This document shows, piece after piece, positions 26,671 through 35,200 of a DNA stretch of 64,000 bases. Within the stretch, counting starts at the first letter, position 1. Every line of letters begins with the position of its first letter. This DNA comes from Kitasatospora sp. NBC_01250 (lineage in GTDB: Bacteria; Actinomycetota; Actinomycetes; Streptomycetales; Streptomycetaceae). The translations under genes and the position numbers were made by a program. The notes below the pieces were generated by a model. The model was not told the origin of the DNA. It saw nothing but the letters and a program-made list of their open reading frames with translations, and searched no databases. Where the stretch lies: the NCBI RefSeq assembly GCF_036226465.1, contig NZ_CP108476.1, forward strand, positions 5,642,001 through 5,706,000, read 5' to 3'.

Positions 26671-27767
26671 CAGGGCTGGCGCACGTCGAATCCGAAGCGC
26701 GGGTCGGCGGCGTCGTGCCGGAAGGCGTCCTGGGCCTGCGGGCTGCTGTCGACCCGCCAGTTGGTCTCGCCGGCGACGTTCTTGTGGAAGTTGAACCAGA
26801 CGAACCCGAGGATGTCGCTGCGCGCCTCGACGGTGCTGAACAGGTCGTCGATGTCGTCCCCCTTGCCGGGGCCGGGGGAGGAGGCGGTCTCGGCGATCAG
26901 GAACGGCTTGGCGGTGAACACCCGGATCTCGTCCAGGGTCGGTTCGAAGAGCGTCTTGAAGGTGTGCAGGTTGCTCTGGCCGTAGTAGCCGATCACCCCG
27001 ACCCAGTCGACGTAGCCGTCGCCCGGCCAGTACGGCTGCAGCGGGTTGTGCGCGATGTTGGTCTGGTTCGGGCTCCAGACCCAGATCACCGAGGTGGCGC
27101 CGACGTTCTGGAAGATATCGTGGATGTGCCGCCAGGCCGCGACGAAGTCGGCCGGGGTCGCGTGCTTGTTGCCCCACGGCGACCAGTCGCCGTTCATCTC
27201 GTGGCCGAAGCTGAGCGCGAGCGGCCGGTTGGTCTGCCGTATCGCGGTGGCGACCTGGCGGATGTAGTCGTCGCTCTTGCCGGCCGCTATGTCGGCCAGC
27301 GAGACGGTCTTCGGCTCCCAGGACATGAACGGCAGCGCGCCGGAGTTCCAGGCGTTGGCCGAGCCGCCGCCGTCGAACGGGTCGCCCCAGGCGGAGTAGA
27401 ACTCGACCAGGTTCGGCTTCTTGCCCACCAGGTTGGTGTAGTCCTGCACCGACTGCATCGAGTCCGGCGCGCCCTCCGCCGCGACCCCGAAGTACTTGTG
27501 CGCGGGGTCGAGCAACGGGCGGACGTCGTAGGGCAGATCGGGGGCCGGCTTGGCGGACGCGCTGGGGCCAGCGCCGGCGGTGGCGGCGGCGCTGGTCGGG
27601 GCCAGCGGCTGCGGCGCCATCCCGTCGGCGTTGTACTGCGCACGGCCGCCGGCGGAGAAGGTCGAGCAGCCGGTCAGGCCGGCCAGCAGCATGCCGACGG
27701 CGAACAGGGCGAGCCCGGTCCGCCGGCGGCGGGCGGGGCGGGCGCGGTCGATGGGCCCGTGCGTCAT
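26670..27767 (-). CDS. GH26-like glycoside hydrolase lipoprotein
   Basis: This 365-residue lipoprotein has a basic N-terminus, a hydrophobic helix and lipobox LTGC, so it is anchored outside the membrane. The catalytic domain (about 85-360) resembles GH26 beta-mannanases: SFGHEMNGDWSPWG carries the acid/base Glu, and FLIAETASSPG carries the nucleophile Glu. Hydrolases of this type often trim or release polymers made by a partner synthase, here the adjacent cellulose-synthase-like GT2. It overlaps both neighbours by ATGA (start with the GT2 stop, stop with the GT-C start), which indicates tight stoichiometric expression. Confidence 0.85.
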   Translation of the reverse strand: MTHGPIDRARPARRRRTGLALFAVGMLLAGLTGCSTFSAGGRAQYNADGMAPQPLAPTSAAATAGAGPSASAKPAPDLPYDVRPLLDPAHKYFGVAAEGAPDSMQSVQDYTNLVGKKPNLVEFYSAWGDPFDGGGSANAWNSGALPFMSWEPKTVSLADIAAGKSDDYIRQVATAIRQTNRPLALSFGHEMNGDWSPWGNKHATPADFVAAWRHIHDIFQNVGATSVIWVWSPNQTNIAHNPLQPYWPGDGYVDWVGVIGYYGQSNLHTFKTLFEPTLDEIRVFTAKPFLIAETASSPGPGKGDDIDDLFSTVEARSDILGFVWFNFHKNVAGETNWRVDSSPQAQDAFRHDAADPRFGFDVRQP

Positions 27768-29368
27768 GACAGCGCCTCCTGCGTGCGCGGCTGGATCAGC
27801 ACCCGGCCGACGACGCACGCGTAGAACAGTCCACCACTGAACACCAGGGCGAAGTCCGGCGGGTAGAGGGTCAGCAGCCGCCACACGGCGCCGCCCACCC
27901 AGAGCAGGGCGGTCAGCGCGCACCAGCCGTACATGCCGATCCAGAACCGGCGCATCGGCCGGGTCTGCCGGGCGCCCGCCGATCCGGTGGGCTTCCAGCC
28001 GATCTCCCGGCCGCGCAACTGGTCCCAGATCGCGAAGACATGGGCCCACCCGTACATCTGCCGCACCGCCCAGGCCTCCAGCCGGTACGGGTTGCGGTGC
28101 CACAGCGGCAGCGCCACCGCGGTGTAGAGCACGCTCGGCAGCAGCCAGACGGTCTGCTCGGCGCGCAGCAGGTCGGGACGGAGCAGCAGCAGGAAGATCG
28201 GGATCAGCGGGGCCAGCAGCGTGAACAGCGCGGTCTGCAGGTAGTGCAGGAAGCCCGAGATGAAGCAGAGCCGGGTGTTGAAGGCCAGTTCGGTCTCCCA
28301 GAAGCGCTTGCTGGTCACCAGGCTCAACGAGCCCGCGCACCACCGGTACTGCTGGTTCTGGAAGGAGGCCACCGAGTCGGGGCACACACCGGTGGAGAGC
28401 GGCACCGGCACGTACTGCAGGGTGTAGCCGCGAGCGGCCAGGTCGAAGCCGGTGTAGATGTCCTCGGAGTGGTCGATCAGCGTGATGCCGCCGACCTCCA
28501 GCAGGGCGGAGCGGCGGTAGACCGCGCACGAGCCGACGCAGATGGCACCGCCGCTGCGCTGCCGGGACACCTGGACGGAGCGGTAGAACAGCTCCTGGAC
28601 CGAGCCGGCGCCGCGCTCGATCCAGTTCTGCTGGTCCAGGATCCGGAAGAACTGCGGGGACTGGGCGATGGCCGCGCTCGGGTCGGTGGCCAGGTAGGGG
28701 AGCAGCTCCTCCAGCAGGTCCGAGCGGGGGGCGAAGTCGGCGTCCAGGATCAGGACGTACTCGCCCTCGGTGAGCCCCAGCGCGTGGTTGAGGTTGCCCG
28801 CCTTCTTGAACCGGCCGCGGTCCGGGCGCACCACGTAGCGGAAGCCGAAGTCCTCGGCCATCGCGGCGATCTGCGGGTTGTCCGAGTCGTCCAGGACGTA
28901 CGGCCGGGCGATCCCCGGGTACTGCCAGGAGAGCCTGCGCACATGGGTCCAGGTGTTGTGCAGCACCTCGATCGGCTCCCCGCACACCGGCAGGAAGATG
29001 TCCACGCTCGGGTACTCGCTCGGCTTCCAGCGCAGCACCCGCCGACGGTGCGCGCGCAGGTCGAAGTCGTGGGTGAAGCTGTCCAGCCGCAGCGAGATCA
29101 GGTAGTCGAGGCTGATCAGCGCCAGGAAGGGGGCGAAGATCCAGAACCACGGGCTGGAGGAGGAGAAGCGGAACTGGCTGACCGCCAGGCAGCCGAAGCA
29201 GACCACCGACAGCACGGTCAGCACCCACACGTGCCGCTTGGCGTAGGAGTACTTCTCCTGGTCGTCCGGCGGCTGCGGGAGGAGACCGCGCCAGGCGGGC
29301 GGCTGGCTCCGGCGCGCCGGGGTACCGCGACGGCGGCTCGCCGTCGCGGTGCTGTTCTTTGGGCTCAC
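27764..29368 (-). CDS. Processive GT2 family beta-glycosyltransferase (cellulose-synthase-like)
   Basis: This protein of about 534 residues has two N-terminal helices, a cytoplasmic GT-A domain and about four C-terminal helices. It has the processive GT2 signature: VDIFLPVCGEP, DDSDNP, the metal-binding ILDADF, the catalytic-base HSEDIYTG and the product-binding QNQQYRW. It probably polymerises a UDP- or GDP-sugar and exports the chain. No PilZ domain is present, so direct c-di-GMP control is not evident. The GTG at 29368 is a tentative start with a weak ribosome site; an ATG at 29431 would add 21 residues. It heads the four-gene glycan operon. Confidence 0.88.
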   Translation of the reverse strand: MSPKNSTATASRRRGTPARRSQPPAWRGLLPQPPDDQEKYSYAKRHVWVLTVLSVVCFGCLAVSQFRFSSSSPWFWIFAPFLALISLDYLISLRLDSFTHDFDLRAHRRRVLRWKPSEYPSVDIFLPVCGEPIEVLHNTWTHVRRLSWQYPGIARPYVLDDSDNPQIAAMAEDFGFRYVVRPDRGRFKKAGNLNHALGLTEGEYVLILDADFAPRSDLLEELLPYLATDPSAAIAQSPQFFRILDQQNWIERGAGSVQELFYRSVQVSRQRSGGAICVGSCAVYRRSALLEVGGITLIDHSEDIYTGFDLAARGYTLQYVPVPLSTGVCPDSVASFQNQQYRWCAGSLSLVTSKRFWETELAFNTRLCFISGFLHYLQTALFTLLAPLIPIFLLLLRPDLLRAEQTVWLLPSVLYTAVALPLWHRNPYRLEAWAVRQMYGWAHVFAIWDQLRGREIGWKPTGSAGARQTRPMRRFWIGMYGWCALTALLWVGGAVWRLLTLYPPDFALVFSGGLFYACVVGRVLIQPRTQEALS

Positions 29369-29474
29369 CGGGATACCTAACGAAAAGCGGGCAGATGCGG
29401 TCGTCGGCGTCCCACGGCTGTGGGGTGGCACCGGCGACGGGGAGGTGACCAGGCGGAGGCCGGTGCGGCCTCTG

Positions 29475-29637
29475 GGCCGTGTCTCACAATTCGCGTCGGA
29501 TCAGCGCGCGGCGTTGGGCGCCCGGCTGGGCGTGCCGGCGAAGCGTCCGCGTACTGGGTCGTACTTGGATGATTCGCCGGTGCGTCCAGGCGGGATGCCC
29601 GGCGTCGCGCGCCTGACGGGAATTGTGAGACACGGCC
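29475..29637. mobile_element. MITE-like element with 23-bp terminal inverted repeats
   Basis: The ends are 23-bp inverted repeats (29475-29497 and 29615-29637) starting GGCCGTGTCTCACAATTC, with 22 of 23 positions matching. The 163-bp interior has no credible gene, so it is a non-autonomous miniature element that would need an IS transposase in trans. I see no clear target duplication. The right end touches the stop codon of the LamG-like gene, and the left end lies upstream of the GT2 operon. Confidence 0.8.
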
Positions 29638-30926
29638 TAGTCCATGATCCACGAGGCGGTGGCCGGCGTGGCCGCCACGGTGCCCTTGGCGGAGGAGAGT
29701 TCGGAGACCTTGTCGGCCGGCAGCGCCTGGTTCCAGACCTGCGCCCGGGCGATCGCGCCGCTCCAGAAGTCGACCGGCTGGCCCTTGTAGACCGACTTGC
29801 CGATCGAGAGCGGCTCGGCGACGTTCAGCACGCCGGTGACCGGGGTGGAGCTGGCCAGCGTGCCGTCCACGTAGAGGCTGATCTTCTGGGTGGACTGGTC
29901 GTAGACGCCGGTCAGCAGGGTCCAGCGGCCGGTGGCCGCGTCCTGCTGGGAGAGCGCCTCCTGGCTGTTGCCGTCGCCGGGAGCGGTGTTGACCTTGAAG
30001 GCCCACTTGTTCGCGCCGTTGTAGCCCTCGCGGCCCAGCTCGAAGGAGAAGCCCGCGGTGGTGCCCTGGCTGATCGCGCTGCGGCTGCCGACCGGGGCGT
30101 CGTTGCGGACCAGTGCCGAGACGGTGAAGCTGTGCGAGGTGTCGATCACCGGCCCCGCGGTCTGCGCGAAGGAACCGTCGACGCCCTGGAGTTCCAGGCC
30201 GTGGCCGCCGCGGTCCTTCTCCTCGGTGACCCAGGCGTGCGGGCCGATCGTGGCCGGGTAGGCGCCACCGCTGTCGGCCAGCGCACCGCTGGTGGTGGTG
30301 ATCTGCGGGGCCGGGGCGGAGGCGGACGGTGCCGCGGCCGAGCCGGAGGGCGTCGGGCTGCCGTGCGTCGTGGACTTGCCCGCCTGGGTGCTGCCCTTCT
30401 TGCCGGAGGTCAGCGCCAGGTAGCCGCCGACGCCGCCGCCCACCAGGACGACGGCCAGGCCGATGGCCGCGAACCGCAGCCGCCGCTTGCGCTTGCCGGC
30501 CTGCGCGGTCTGGTCGGCGAGGGCCTCCCAGTCCATGCCCGAGGAGGCCGCCGGGTTGAAGCCGCCCGGCTGCTGCTGGAACTGACCGCCCGGCTGCTGG
30601 TACGGCGCCTGCGGCTGCTGGTACGACCCCTGGCCCGGGTACTGGCCGGGGGCCGGCTGCGCGGGCGAGGGGTACGGCTGTGGTGCGGCGGGCGGGAACT
30701 GGCCGACCGGTGCGGCCGGTGCGGCGGGCGGGAAGTGCCCGGCCGCAGGAACCGGTCCGGGTACGACCGGTCCGGTAGCCGGCGGCTGCGCTCCGGGCGC
30801 TCCTGCCTGGCCGGGGAGTTGTGCGTTCGCAGGCCCCCCGGGCTGCCATGTACCACCGCTCGGCTGCGCCGGCTGCTCCCCGTTCGCCGGGGTCACCCCG
30901 TCCCGCGCGCCAGTGCCATCAGTCAT
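29637..30926 (-). CDS. Membrane-anchored LamG/concanavalin-like domain protein
   Basis: This 429-residue protein has a cytoplasmic region of about 140 residues rich in Pro, Gln and Gly (repeats such as YQQPQAPYQQPGG). A basic KRKRR stop and one transmembrane helix near 150-172 follow, then a Ser/Thr/Pro linker. The C-terminal LamG/laminin-G-like jelly roll (about 220-425) shows SFTVSALVR, FSFELGREG and ISLYVDGTLASS. It is probably an extracytoplasmic binding protein of unknown ligand. The last base of its TAG stop lies in the terminal repeat of the MITE, so the present C-terminus may have been set by that insertion. Confidence 0.75.
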   Translation of the reverse strand: MTDGTGARDGVTPANGEQPAQPSGGTWQPGGPANAQLPGQAGAPGAQPPATGPVVPGPVPAAGHFPPAAPAAPVGQFPPAAPQPYPSPAQPAPGQYPGQGSYQQPQAPYQQPGGQFQQQPGGFNPAASSGMDWEALADQTAQAGKRKRRLRFAAIGLAVVLVGGGVGGYLALTSGKKGSTQAGKSTTHGSPTPSGSAAAPSASAPAPQITTTSGALADSGGAYPATIGPHAWVTEEKDRGGHGLELQGVDGSFAQTAGPVIDTSHSFTVSALVRNDAPVGSRSAISQGTTAGFSFELGREGYNGANKWAFKVNTAPGDGNSQEALSQQDAATGRWTLLTGVYDQSTQKISLYVDGTLASSTPVTGVLNVAEPLSIGKSVYKGQPVDFWSGAIARAQVWNQALPADKVSELSSAKGTVAATPATASWIMD

Positions 30927-31024
30927 GGCTCGGGATCATATGCCATGCCTATGACCGGAGCGGTGGTTCGGTCCGCCCAGTGGCACTTCCGTGACCCGGA
31001 CCCGGCCCCAGCGGTCCCGCAAGG

Positions 31025-31537
31025 TCACAGGGACATCGCGTAGACCCACAGGTCGATCCCGGGGCGCGGGCACCAGTCGCGTTCGGGGGAGCGGGTGAAG
31101 CCCACCCGCTCGTATATCCGGTGCGCGGCGGTCATCGCCGGGCGGGTGGAGAAGGCCATGCCGGTCAGGCCCAGCTCACGGCTGCGCCGGACGCAGGCGC
31201 GCACCAGGGCCTCGCCGACGCCGCGGCCGCGGGCACTGGCCGCGGCGGCCAGCATCCGGATCTCGCCCTCCTCGGGAGTGGCGATGTCGGCCCACGGGGT
31301 GCCGCCGACCGCGAAGGTCACGCAGCCGAGCAGTCGCCCGCCGGGGCCCTGGGAGAGGTCGGCGGGGTCGACGGCGACCAGCAGCTCGGCCTCGGCGGCG
31401 CGGCGGTGGGCGTCGCGCAGCAGGTTGACGTACTCGGCGTCCGGCGCGGTGTGGCCGTCGCCGACGAAGGCCTCGACCGTCACCTCGCCGGCGGGGGCGA
31501 GGTCTTCTCGGTGGGCGCGGCGGATGATGAGGTCCAT
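31025..31537 (-). CDS. GNAT family N-acetyltransferase
   Basis: This 170-residue single-domain GNAT protein has the acetyl-CoA-binding motif A segment AASARGRGVGEALVRACV and motif B IYERVGFTR. The substrate cannot be predicted. The ATG at 31537 has no obvious ribosome-binding site, and a coding-like out-of-frame stretch precedes it. The gene is divergent from the GlxA-type regulator. Confidence 0.8.
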   Translation of the reverse strand: MDLIIRRAHREDLAPAGEVTVEAFVGDGHTAPDAEYVNLLRDAHRRAAEAELLVAVDPADLSQGPGGRLLGCVTFAVGGTPWADIATPEEGEIRMLAAAASARGRGVGEALVRACVRRSRELGLTGMAFSTRPAMTAAHRIYERVGFTRSPERDWCPRPGIDLWVYAMSL

Positions 31538-31762
31538 CGGAACAGTGTGCCAAGGCGCAGGTCAGAGGCGGCGGGGAGGGTGCCGCGCAGGCGGTCGGCG
31601 AGGTCGCCGGTGCTGGTCGGTACGGGCTTCCCGGCGGGGGTGCCGGCAGGGGTGGTCGGGGAGGTCATGGCTCCACTCTGGCGATTGGTTCGAGCCGGGA
31701 CGAGTGGCAGGAACGACTATCTCCATCGAATTACTGCCACCTTTCCCGCTAGCCTGTCGGGC

Positions 31763-32707
31763 ATGCTGAGGAACGTCGTCGCGCTGGTGCTCGAAGAGGT
31801 CCATCCGTTCGAACTCGGGGTGGCCTGCGAGGTGTTCGGGCTGGACCGGACCGGGGAGGGCCTACCGGGGTACGACTTCGCGCTCGCCTCGCACCGGCCG
31901 GGCGACCTGCGCACGCACGCCGGGTTCACGGTGAACGTGCCGCACGGCTTCGAGCGGCTGGCGGAGGCGGACCTGGTGATCGCCGCCGCCACCGGCATCC
32001 GGGAGAGCTATCCGGTGGAGCTGGTGACGGCGTTGCGGGCGGCGGTGGACCGCGGTGCGCGGGTGCTGTCCATCTGCACCGGCAGCTTCCTGCTGGGCGC
32101 GGCCGGGCTGCTGGACGGGCGGCGCAGCGCCGCGCACTGGCGCAACGCCGCCGAGCTGGCCAGGCGGTTCCCGCTGACCCGGGTGGAGTCGGACGTGCTC
32201 TACGTGGACGACGACCCGGTGATCACCTCGGCGGGCACGGCGGCCGGGATCGACGCCTGCCTGCACCTGGTGCGCAAGGTGCAGGGAGTGGAGGTGGCGC
32301 GCGGGATCGCCCGGCGGATGGTGGTGGCCCCGCACCGCGAGGGCGGCCAGGCGCAGTACGTCGACCGGCCGCTGGCCAATGTGCAGTGCACCTCGTTCGG
32401 CTCGGTGCTCGGCTGGATGCGCGAGGAACTGGAGCGGGACTGGACGGTCGAGCAGCTCGCCGCCCGCGCGCACATGACGCCGCGGACCTTCGCCCGGCGG
32501 TTCCAGCAGGAGACCGGGACCACGCCGCTGCGCTGGCTGATCGGCCAGCGGGTGCTGCTCGCGCGTCAACTGCTGGAGGAGAGCGGCGAGTCGGTGGAGG
32601 CGGTGGCGGTGCGGGTCGGCTTCGGCAGTGCGGCGGCGCTGCGGCACCACTTCGGGCGGTCGCTGGGGACCACGCCGCAGGCCTACCGGCGGGCGTTCGG
32701 GGGGTGA
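31763..32707 (+). CDS. GlxA-family transcriptional regulator (DJ-1/PfpI plus AraC)
   Basis: This 314-residue regulator has an N-terminal DJ-1/PfpI-like domain (about 1-170) with the nucleophile-elbow-like SICTGSFLLGAAGLLDGR. A C-terminal AraC/XylS pair of helix-turn-helices (about 210-310) ends GTTPQAYRRAF. The Cys elbow is kept but enzymatic activity is unlikely; this family normally senses small metabolites and activates transcription. The ATG at 31763 gives MLRNVVALVL, the usual start of the domain. It is divergent from the GNAT gene, which may be a target. A strong bidirectional hairpin follows. Confidence 0.88.
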   Translation: MLRNVVALVLEEVHPFELGVACEVFGLDRTGEGLPGYDFALASHRPGDLRTHAGFTVNVPHGFERLAEADLVIAAATGIRESYPVELVTALRAAVDRGARVLSICTGSFLLGAAGLLDGRRSAAHWRNAAELARRFPLTRVESDVLYVDDDPVITSAGTAAGIDACLHLVRKVQGVEVARGIARRMVVAPHREGGQAQYVDRPLANVQCTSFGSVLGWMREELERDWTVEQLAARAHMTPRTFARRFQQETGTTPLRWLIGQRVLLARQLLEESGESVEAVAVRVGFGSAAALRHHFGRSLGTTPQAYRRAFGG

Positions 32708-32751
32708 CGTGCGGCGGTGCCCGCTCGTCGGGAGTCGGGCACCGCCGCACG
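32708..32751. terminator. Bidirectional terminator between the GlxA-type and GH27 genes
   Basis: A perfect 16-bp stem (32708-32723 with 32736-32751) with a 12-base loop starts directly after the regulator stop and lies before the convergent galactosidase stop. Confidence 0.7.
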
Positions 32752-32765
32752 CGCGTGGCGTCGGG

Positions 32766-34481
32766 TCAGACCGGCAGGGACCAGGCCTGGTTGGCCTGGT
32801 TGCTGCCGCAGGTCCAGACGTCCAGCTTCGTCCCGTCCGCCGTGCCGCCGCCGTAGACGTCCAGGCACAGGCCGGAGTCGGCGGCCACCAGGGTGCCGTC
32901 ACCGTTCGGCGTCCACCGCTGGTTGCCCGCGCCGCTCGCCCCGCAGGTGTTCAGGGTGACCGCCGCTCCGGCCGAACTGCCGGCGGCGGTCAGGCACTTG
33001 CCGAGGGTGCGGATGGTCCCGTCGGTGTTCAGGGTCCAGCGCTGGTTCGGGTTGCCGGTGCAGCCGTAGAGGATCACCGGGTTGCCGTCGGTGGTCGAAC
33101 TGTTGGAGTCGTCAGCGCACTTGGCGCCGTTGCCGGTCAGCTGGCCGGTGGGCACCGGGGCCGCGCAGCCCTGCGGGGTGAGCCGCCAGATCGCGGTGCC
33201 GTGGGCCGGCACGGTGGCGGTCAGCGCCGCGGCGGTGGTCGAACTGGCCCCGGTCCACAGGTTCTTGGCGCTCACCGAGCAGCCGGGCAGGCCGATCGAG
33301 GCCAGCGTGGTGGTGATCGAGCGGGCGCTGTTGCCGCGGTTGAGCACGGCCACCGCGCGGTCGCCGTTCGCCAGCGGCCGGGCCAGCACGTCGGTGCTGG
33401 CGTTGCTGGAGACCACGGCGGCCTGGTGCCCCGCGCTGTCCTGGTCGAGCGCGATCAGGTCGGTGTTGCCCAGCGCGGCCAGCGCGGTGGGGGAGAGCTG
33501 GGCGACGTCGGAGGAGAGGATCATCGGGGCGGCCATCATCGACCAGAGCGCCACCTGGCTGCGGGACTCGTCGTCGCTCAGGCCGCCGTCCCCGGCGATC
33601 AGGAAGTCCGGGTCGTTCCAGTTGCCGGGCTTGGCGTAGCGGCCGATCCAGCGGTTGTAGCCGTAGTTCGACAGCACCGAGGACCACCGCGAGGCGGTCG
33701 GGTTCGAGGCGTCGTAGGTGGCGATGTCATAGCCCTCGCGCCAGAGCTGGCCGTCCTGGCCGACCCAGCCGAGGACCGAGAACCAGCTCGGGTTGCCCCA
33801 CTCGCCGCTCTGGAAGTAGGCGGGCGCGGACTCGGAGAAGGTGATCGCCCGGCCGCTGCCGCGCAGGGCGGCCGCCTGGGCGTCGTAGGCCTGGCGGTAG
33901 GCCTGCTCCTGGCTCTGGCCGGGCGCGGTCCACACGTTGCAGCCGTCCAGCTTGAGGTAGTCCACGCCCCAGGCGGCGAACGAGGCGGCGTCCTGGGCGA
34001 AGTGGTCGGCGCCGCCGCCCTGGGGCACCCCGCTGCCGGGGTAGCCGCCGCAGGTGCTGGAGCCGGCGTCCTCGTAGATGCCGAACTTCAGGCCGCGGCT
34101 GTGCAGGTAGTCGCCCAGCCAGGCCATCCCGTGCGGGAACTTGACCGGGTCGGCGACCAGGTTGCCGGCGCTGTCGCGCTGGGCGGCCATCCAGCAGTCG
34201 TCCACCGTCACGGTGGTGTAGCCCTTGGCGGCCAGGCCGCTGCTGACCAGCGCGTCGGCGTTGCCGGTGATGGTCTGCTCGGTGATGCCGCACTGGTAGT
34301 GCGCCCAGTCGTTCCAGCCCATCGGCGGGGTGGCGGCCAGGGTCGCGGGGGCGCTCGGGGTACTCGGCGCGGGGGCAGCGGCGGTGGATGCGGCCAGGGC
34401 GGGGGCGGCGCCGGCCAGGGGGAGGGCGAAGAGCGTGGTGGCGGTCAACAGGTGTCCGAGGGTACGGCGGACCGATGGCAC
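32766..34481 (-). CDS. Secreted GH27 alpha-galactosidase with ricin-B lectin domain
   Basis: This 571-residue secreted enzyme should release terminal alpha-galactose from galactomannans or oligosaccharides. A signal peptide (VPSVRRTLGHLLTATTLF to PALAAS) precedes a GH27 barrel with PPMGWNDWAHYQC, DDCW, the nucleophile Asp in YLKLDGCN and a later GNWNDPDFL. An antiparallel C-terminal domain and a ricin-type beta-trefoil with NQRWTLN, NQRWTPN and NQAWSLP repeats follow. The GTG at 34481 is supported by GGAAGGAG five bases upstream. alpha-N-acetylgalactosaminidase activity is the main alternative. It is a single-gene unit. Confidence 0.93.
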   Translation of the reverse strand: MPSVRRTLGHLLTATTLFALPLAGAAPALAASTAAAPAPSTPSAPATLAATPPMGWNDWAHYQCGITEQTITGNADALVSSGLAAKGYTTVTVDDCWMAAQRDSAGNLVADPVKFPHGMAWLGDYLHSRGLKFGIYEDAGSSTCGGYPGSGVPQGGGADHFAQDAASFAAWGVDYLKLDGCNVWTAPGQSQEQAYRQAYDAQAAALRGSGRAITFSESAPAYFQSGEWGNPSWFSVLGWVGQDGQLWREGYDIATYDASNPTASRWSSVLSNYGYNRWIGRYAKPGNWNDPDFLIAGDGGLSDDESRSQVALWSMMAAPMILSSDVAQLSPTALAALGNTDLIALDQDSAGHQAAVVSSNASTDVLARPLANGDRAVAVLNRGNSARSITTTLASIGLPGCSVSAKNLWTGASSTTAAALTATVPAHGTAIWRLTPQGCAAPVPTGQLTGNGAKCADDSNSSTTDGNPVILYGCTGNPNQRWTLNTDGTIRTLGKCLTAAGSSAGAAVTLNTCGASGAGNQRWTPNGDGTLVAADSGLCLDVYGGGTADGTKLDVWTCGSNQANQAWSLPV

Positions 34482-34631
34482 GGAAGCTCCTTCCGAGCGT
34501 GGGGGCGGGGGAAGTTCGAGCTGGGTCTGGTGCGCGCAACCAGTGCAGCGTTGACGCTCATTCCTGTCAATAGAACGGTCTGAACGAACAGAAACGCGCA
34601 TGGAGGCTTCGATGTCCTGGTTTGACGGAAG

Positions 34632-34671
34632 TACTTTTGCATCACGAAAGTAGATGGCATGATGAAAGTGC
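34632..34671 (+). promoter_or_regulatory. Candidate operator for the 34.7-kb regulator operon
   Basis: TACTTT (34632-34637) and AAAGTA (34647-34652) form an inverted repeat. CATCACGAAAGTAG (34640-34653) is followed 18 bases later by the related CATGATGAAAGTGC (34658-34671). This lies 32-71 bases before the membrane-protein start and may be bound by the winged-helix protein of the same operon. It is also in reach of the divergent alpha-galactosidase promoter. Confidence 0.45.
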
Positions 34672-34702
34672 GTCAGTGGAACAAGAGAGCAGGGGGATCA
34701 CC

Positions 34703-35200
34703 ATGTCCGTCACCGACCAGCCGTCGGCCGAGTCCGCCGCGGCCGCGCTCCGGGACTACCAGCGGGCGCGCGGCGCCGCGGTCGGGCCGCGGCCCACCCC
34801 GGCCTGGTATCCGGCGGCCCGCGGCATCCTCGCAGCCGTCGGCTACGGGCTCACCTTCACCACGCTGCTCACCCGGCATCCGGCGATCTGGCAGCTCGTC
34901 CTGTCGGTGGTGGCCATCCTCGCGTTCCTGGGCGTGCACGCCGCGGCGGTCCGGCCCGGCGGCGTCCTCGTGCTGCCCAAGGACGACCCGCACCGGCAGG
35001 CCAAGCTGCGCGCGCACTGGTGGAGCATGCTGGTCTGGCCGCTGGGCTGGCTCCCCGGGATCCCGGTCGGCCTGTGGACGGCGGACGCCCTGCTCGGCCT
35101 GCGGGTGGGCGCGGTCACCTCCTCGCTGGCGCTCGGCGTCCACCTGTGGTGGACCACCGCGCGCGAGCGGCGCCTGGCGCTCGAAGCGGGCCGCTCATGA
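34703..35200 (+). CDS. Small integral membrane protein of a regulator pair
   Basis: This 165-residue protein has four predicted helices (LAAVGYGLTFTTLL, LVLSVVAILAFLGVHA, MLVWPLGWLPGIPVGLW, ALGVHLWW) and no enzymatic motif. I do not recognise the family. The ATG at 34703 follows AGGGGGA at proper spacing. Its stop overlaps the start of a winged-helix regulator (ATGA). The pairing suggests that the membrane protein either is controlled by the regulator or passes a membrane signal to it. Confidence 0.75.
   Translation: MSVTDQPSAESAAAALRDYQRARGAAVGPRPTPAWYPAARGILAAVGYGLTFTTLLTRHPAIWQLVLSVVAILAFLGVHAAAVRPGGVLVLPKDDPHRQAKLRAHWWSMLVWPLGWLPGIPVGLWTADALLGLRVGAVTSSLALGVHLWWTTARERRLALEAGRS

Noticed and set aside
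29471..29641. Target-site duplication flanking the MITE-like element
   Set aside because: The left flank ends CTG and the right flank begins TAG; no matching 2-9 base duplication was found.
31763..32707. GlxA/AraC-type gene as the missing nrdS
   Set aside because: It carries a DJ-1/PfpI domain, is 8.9 kb away on the other strand, and has its own GNAT neighbour.
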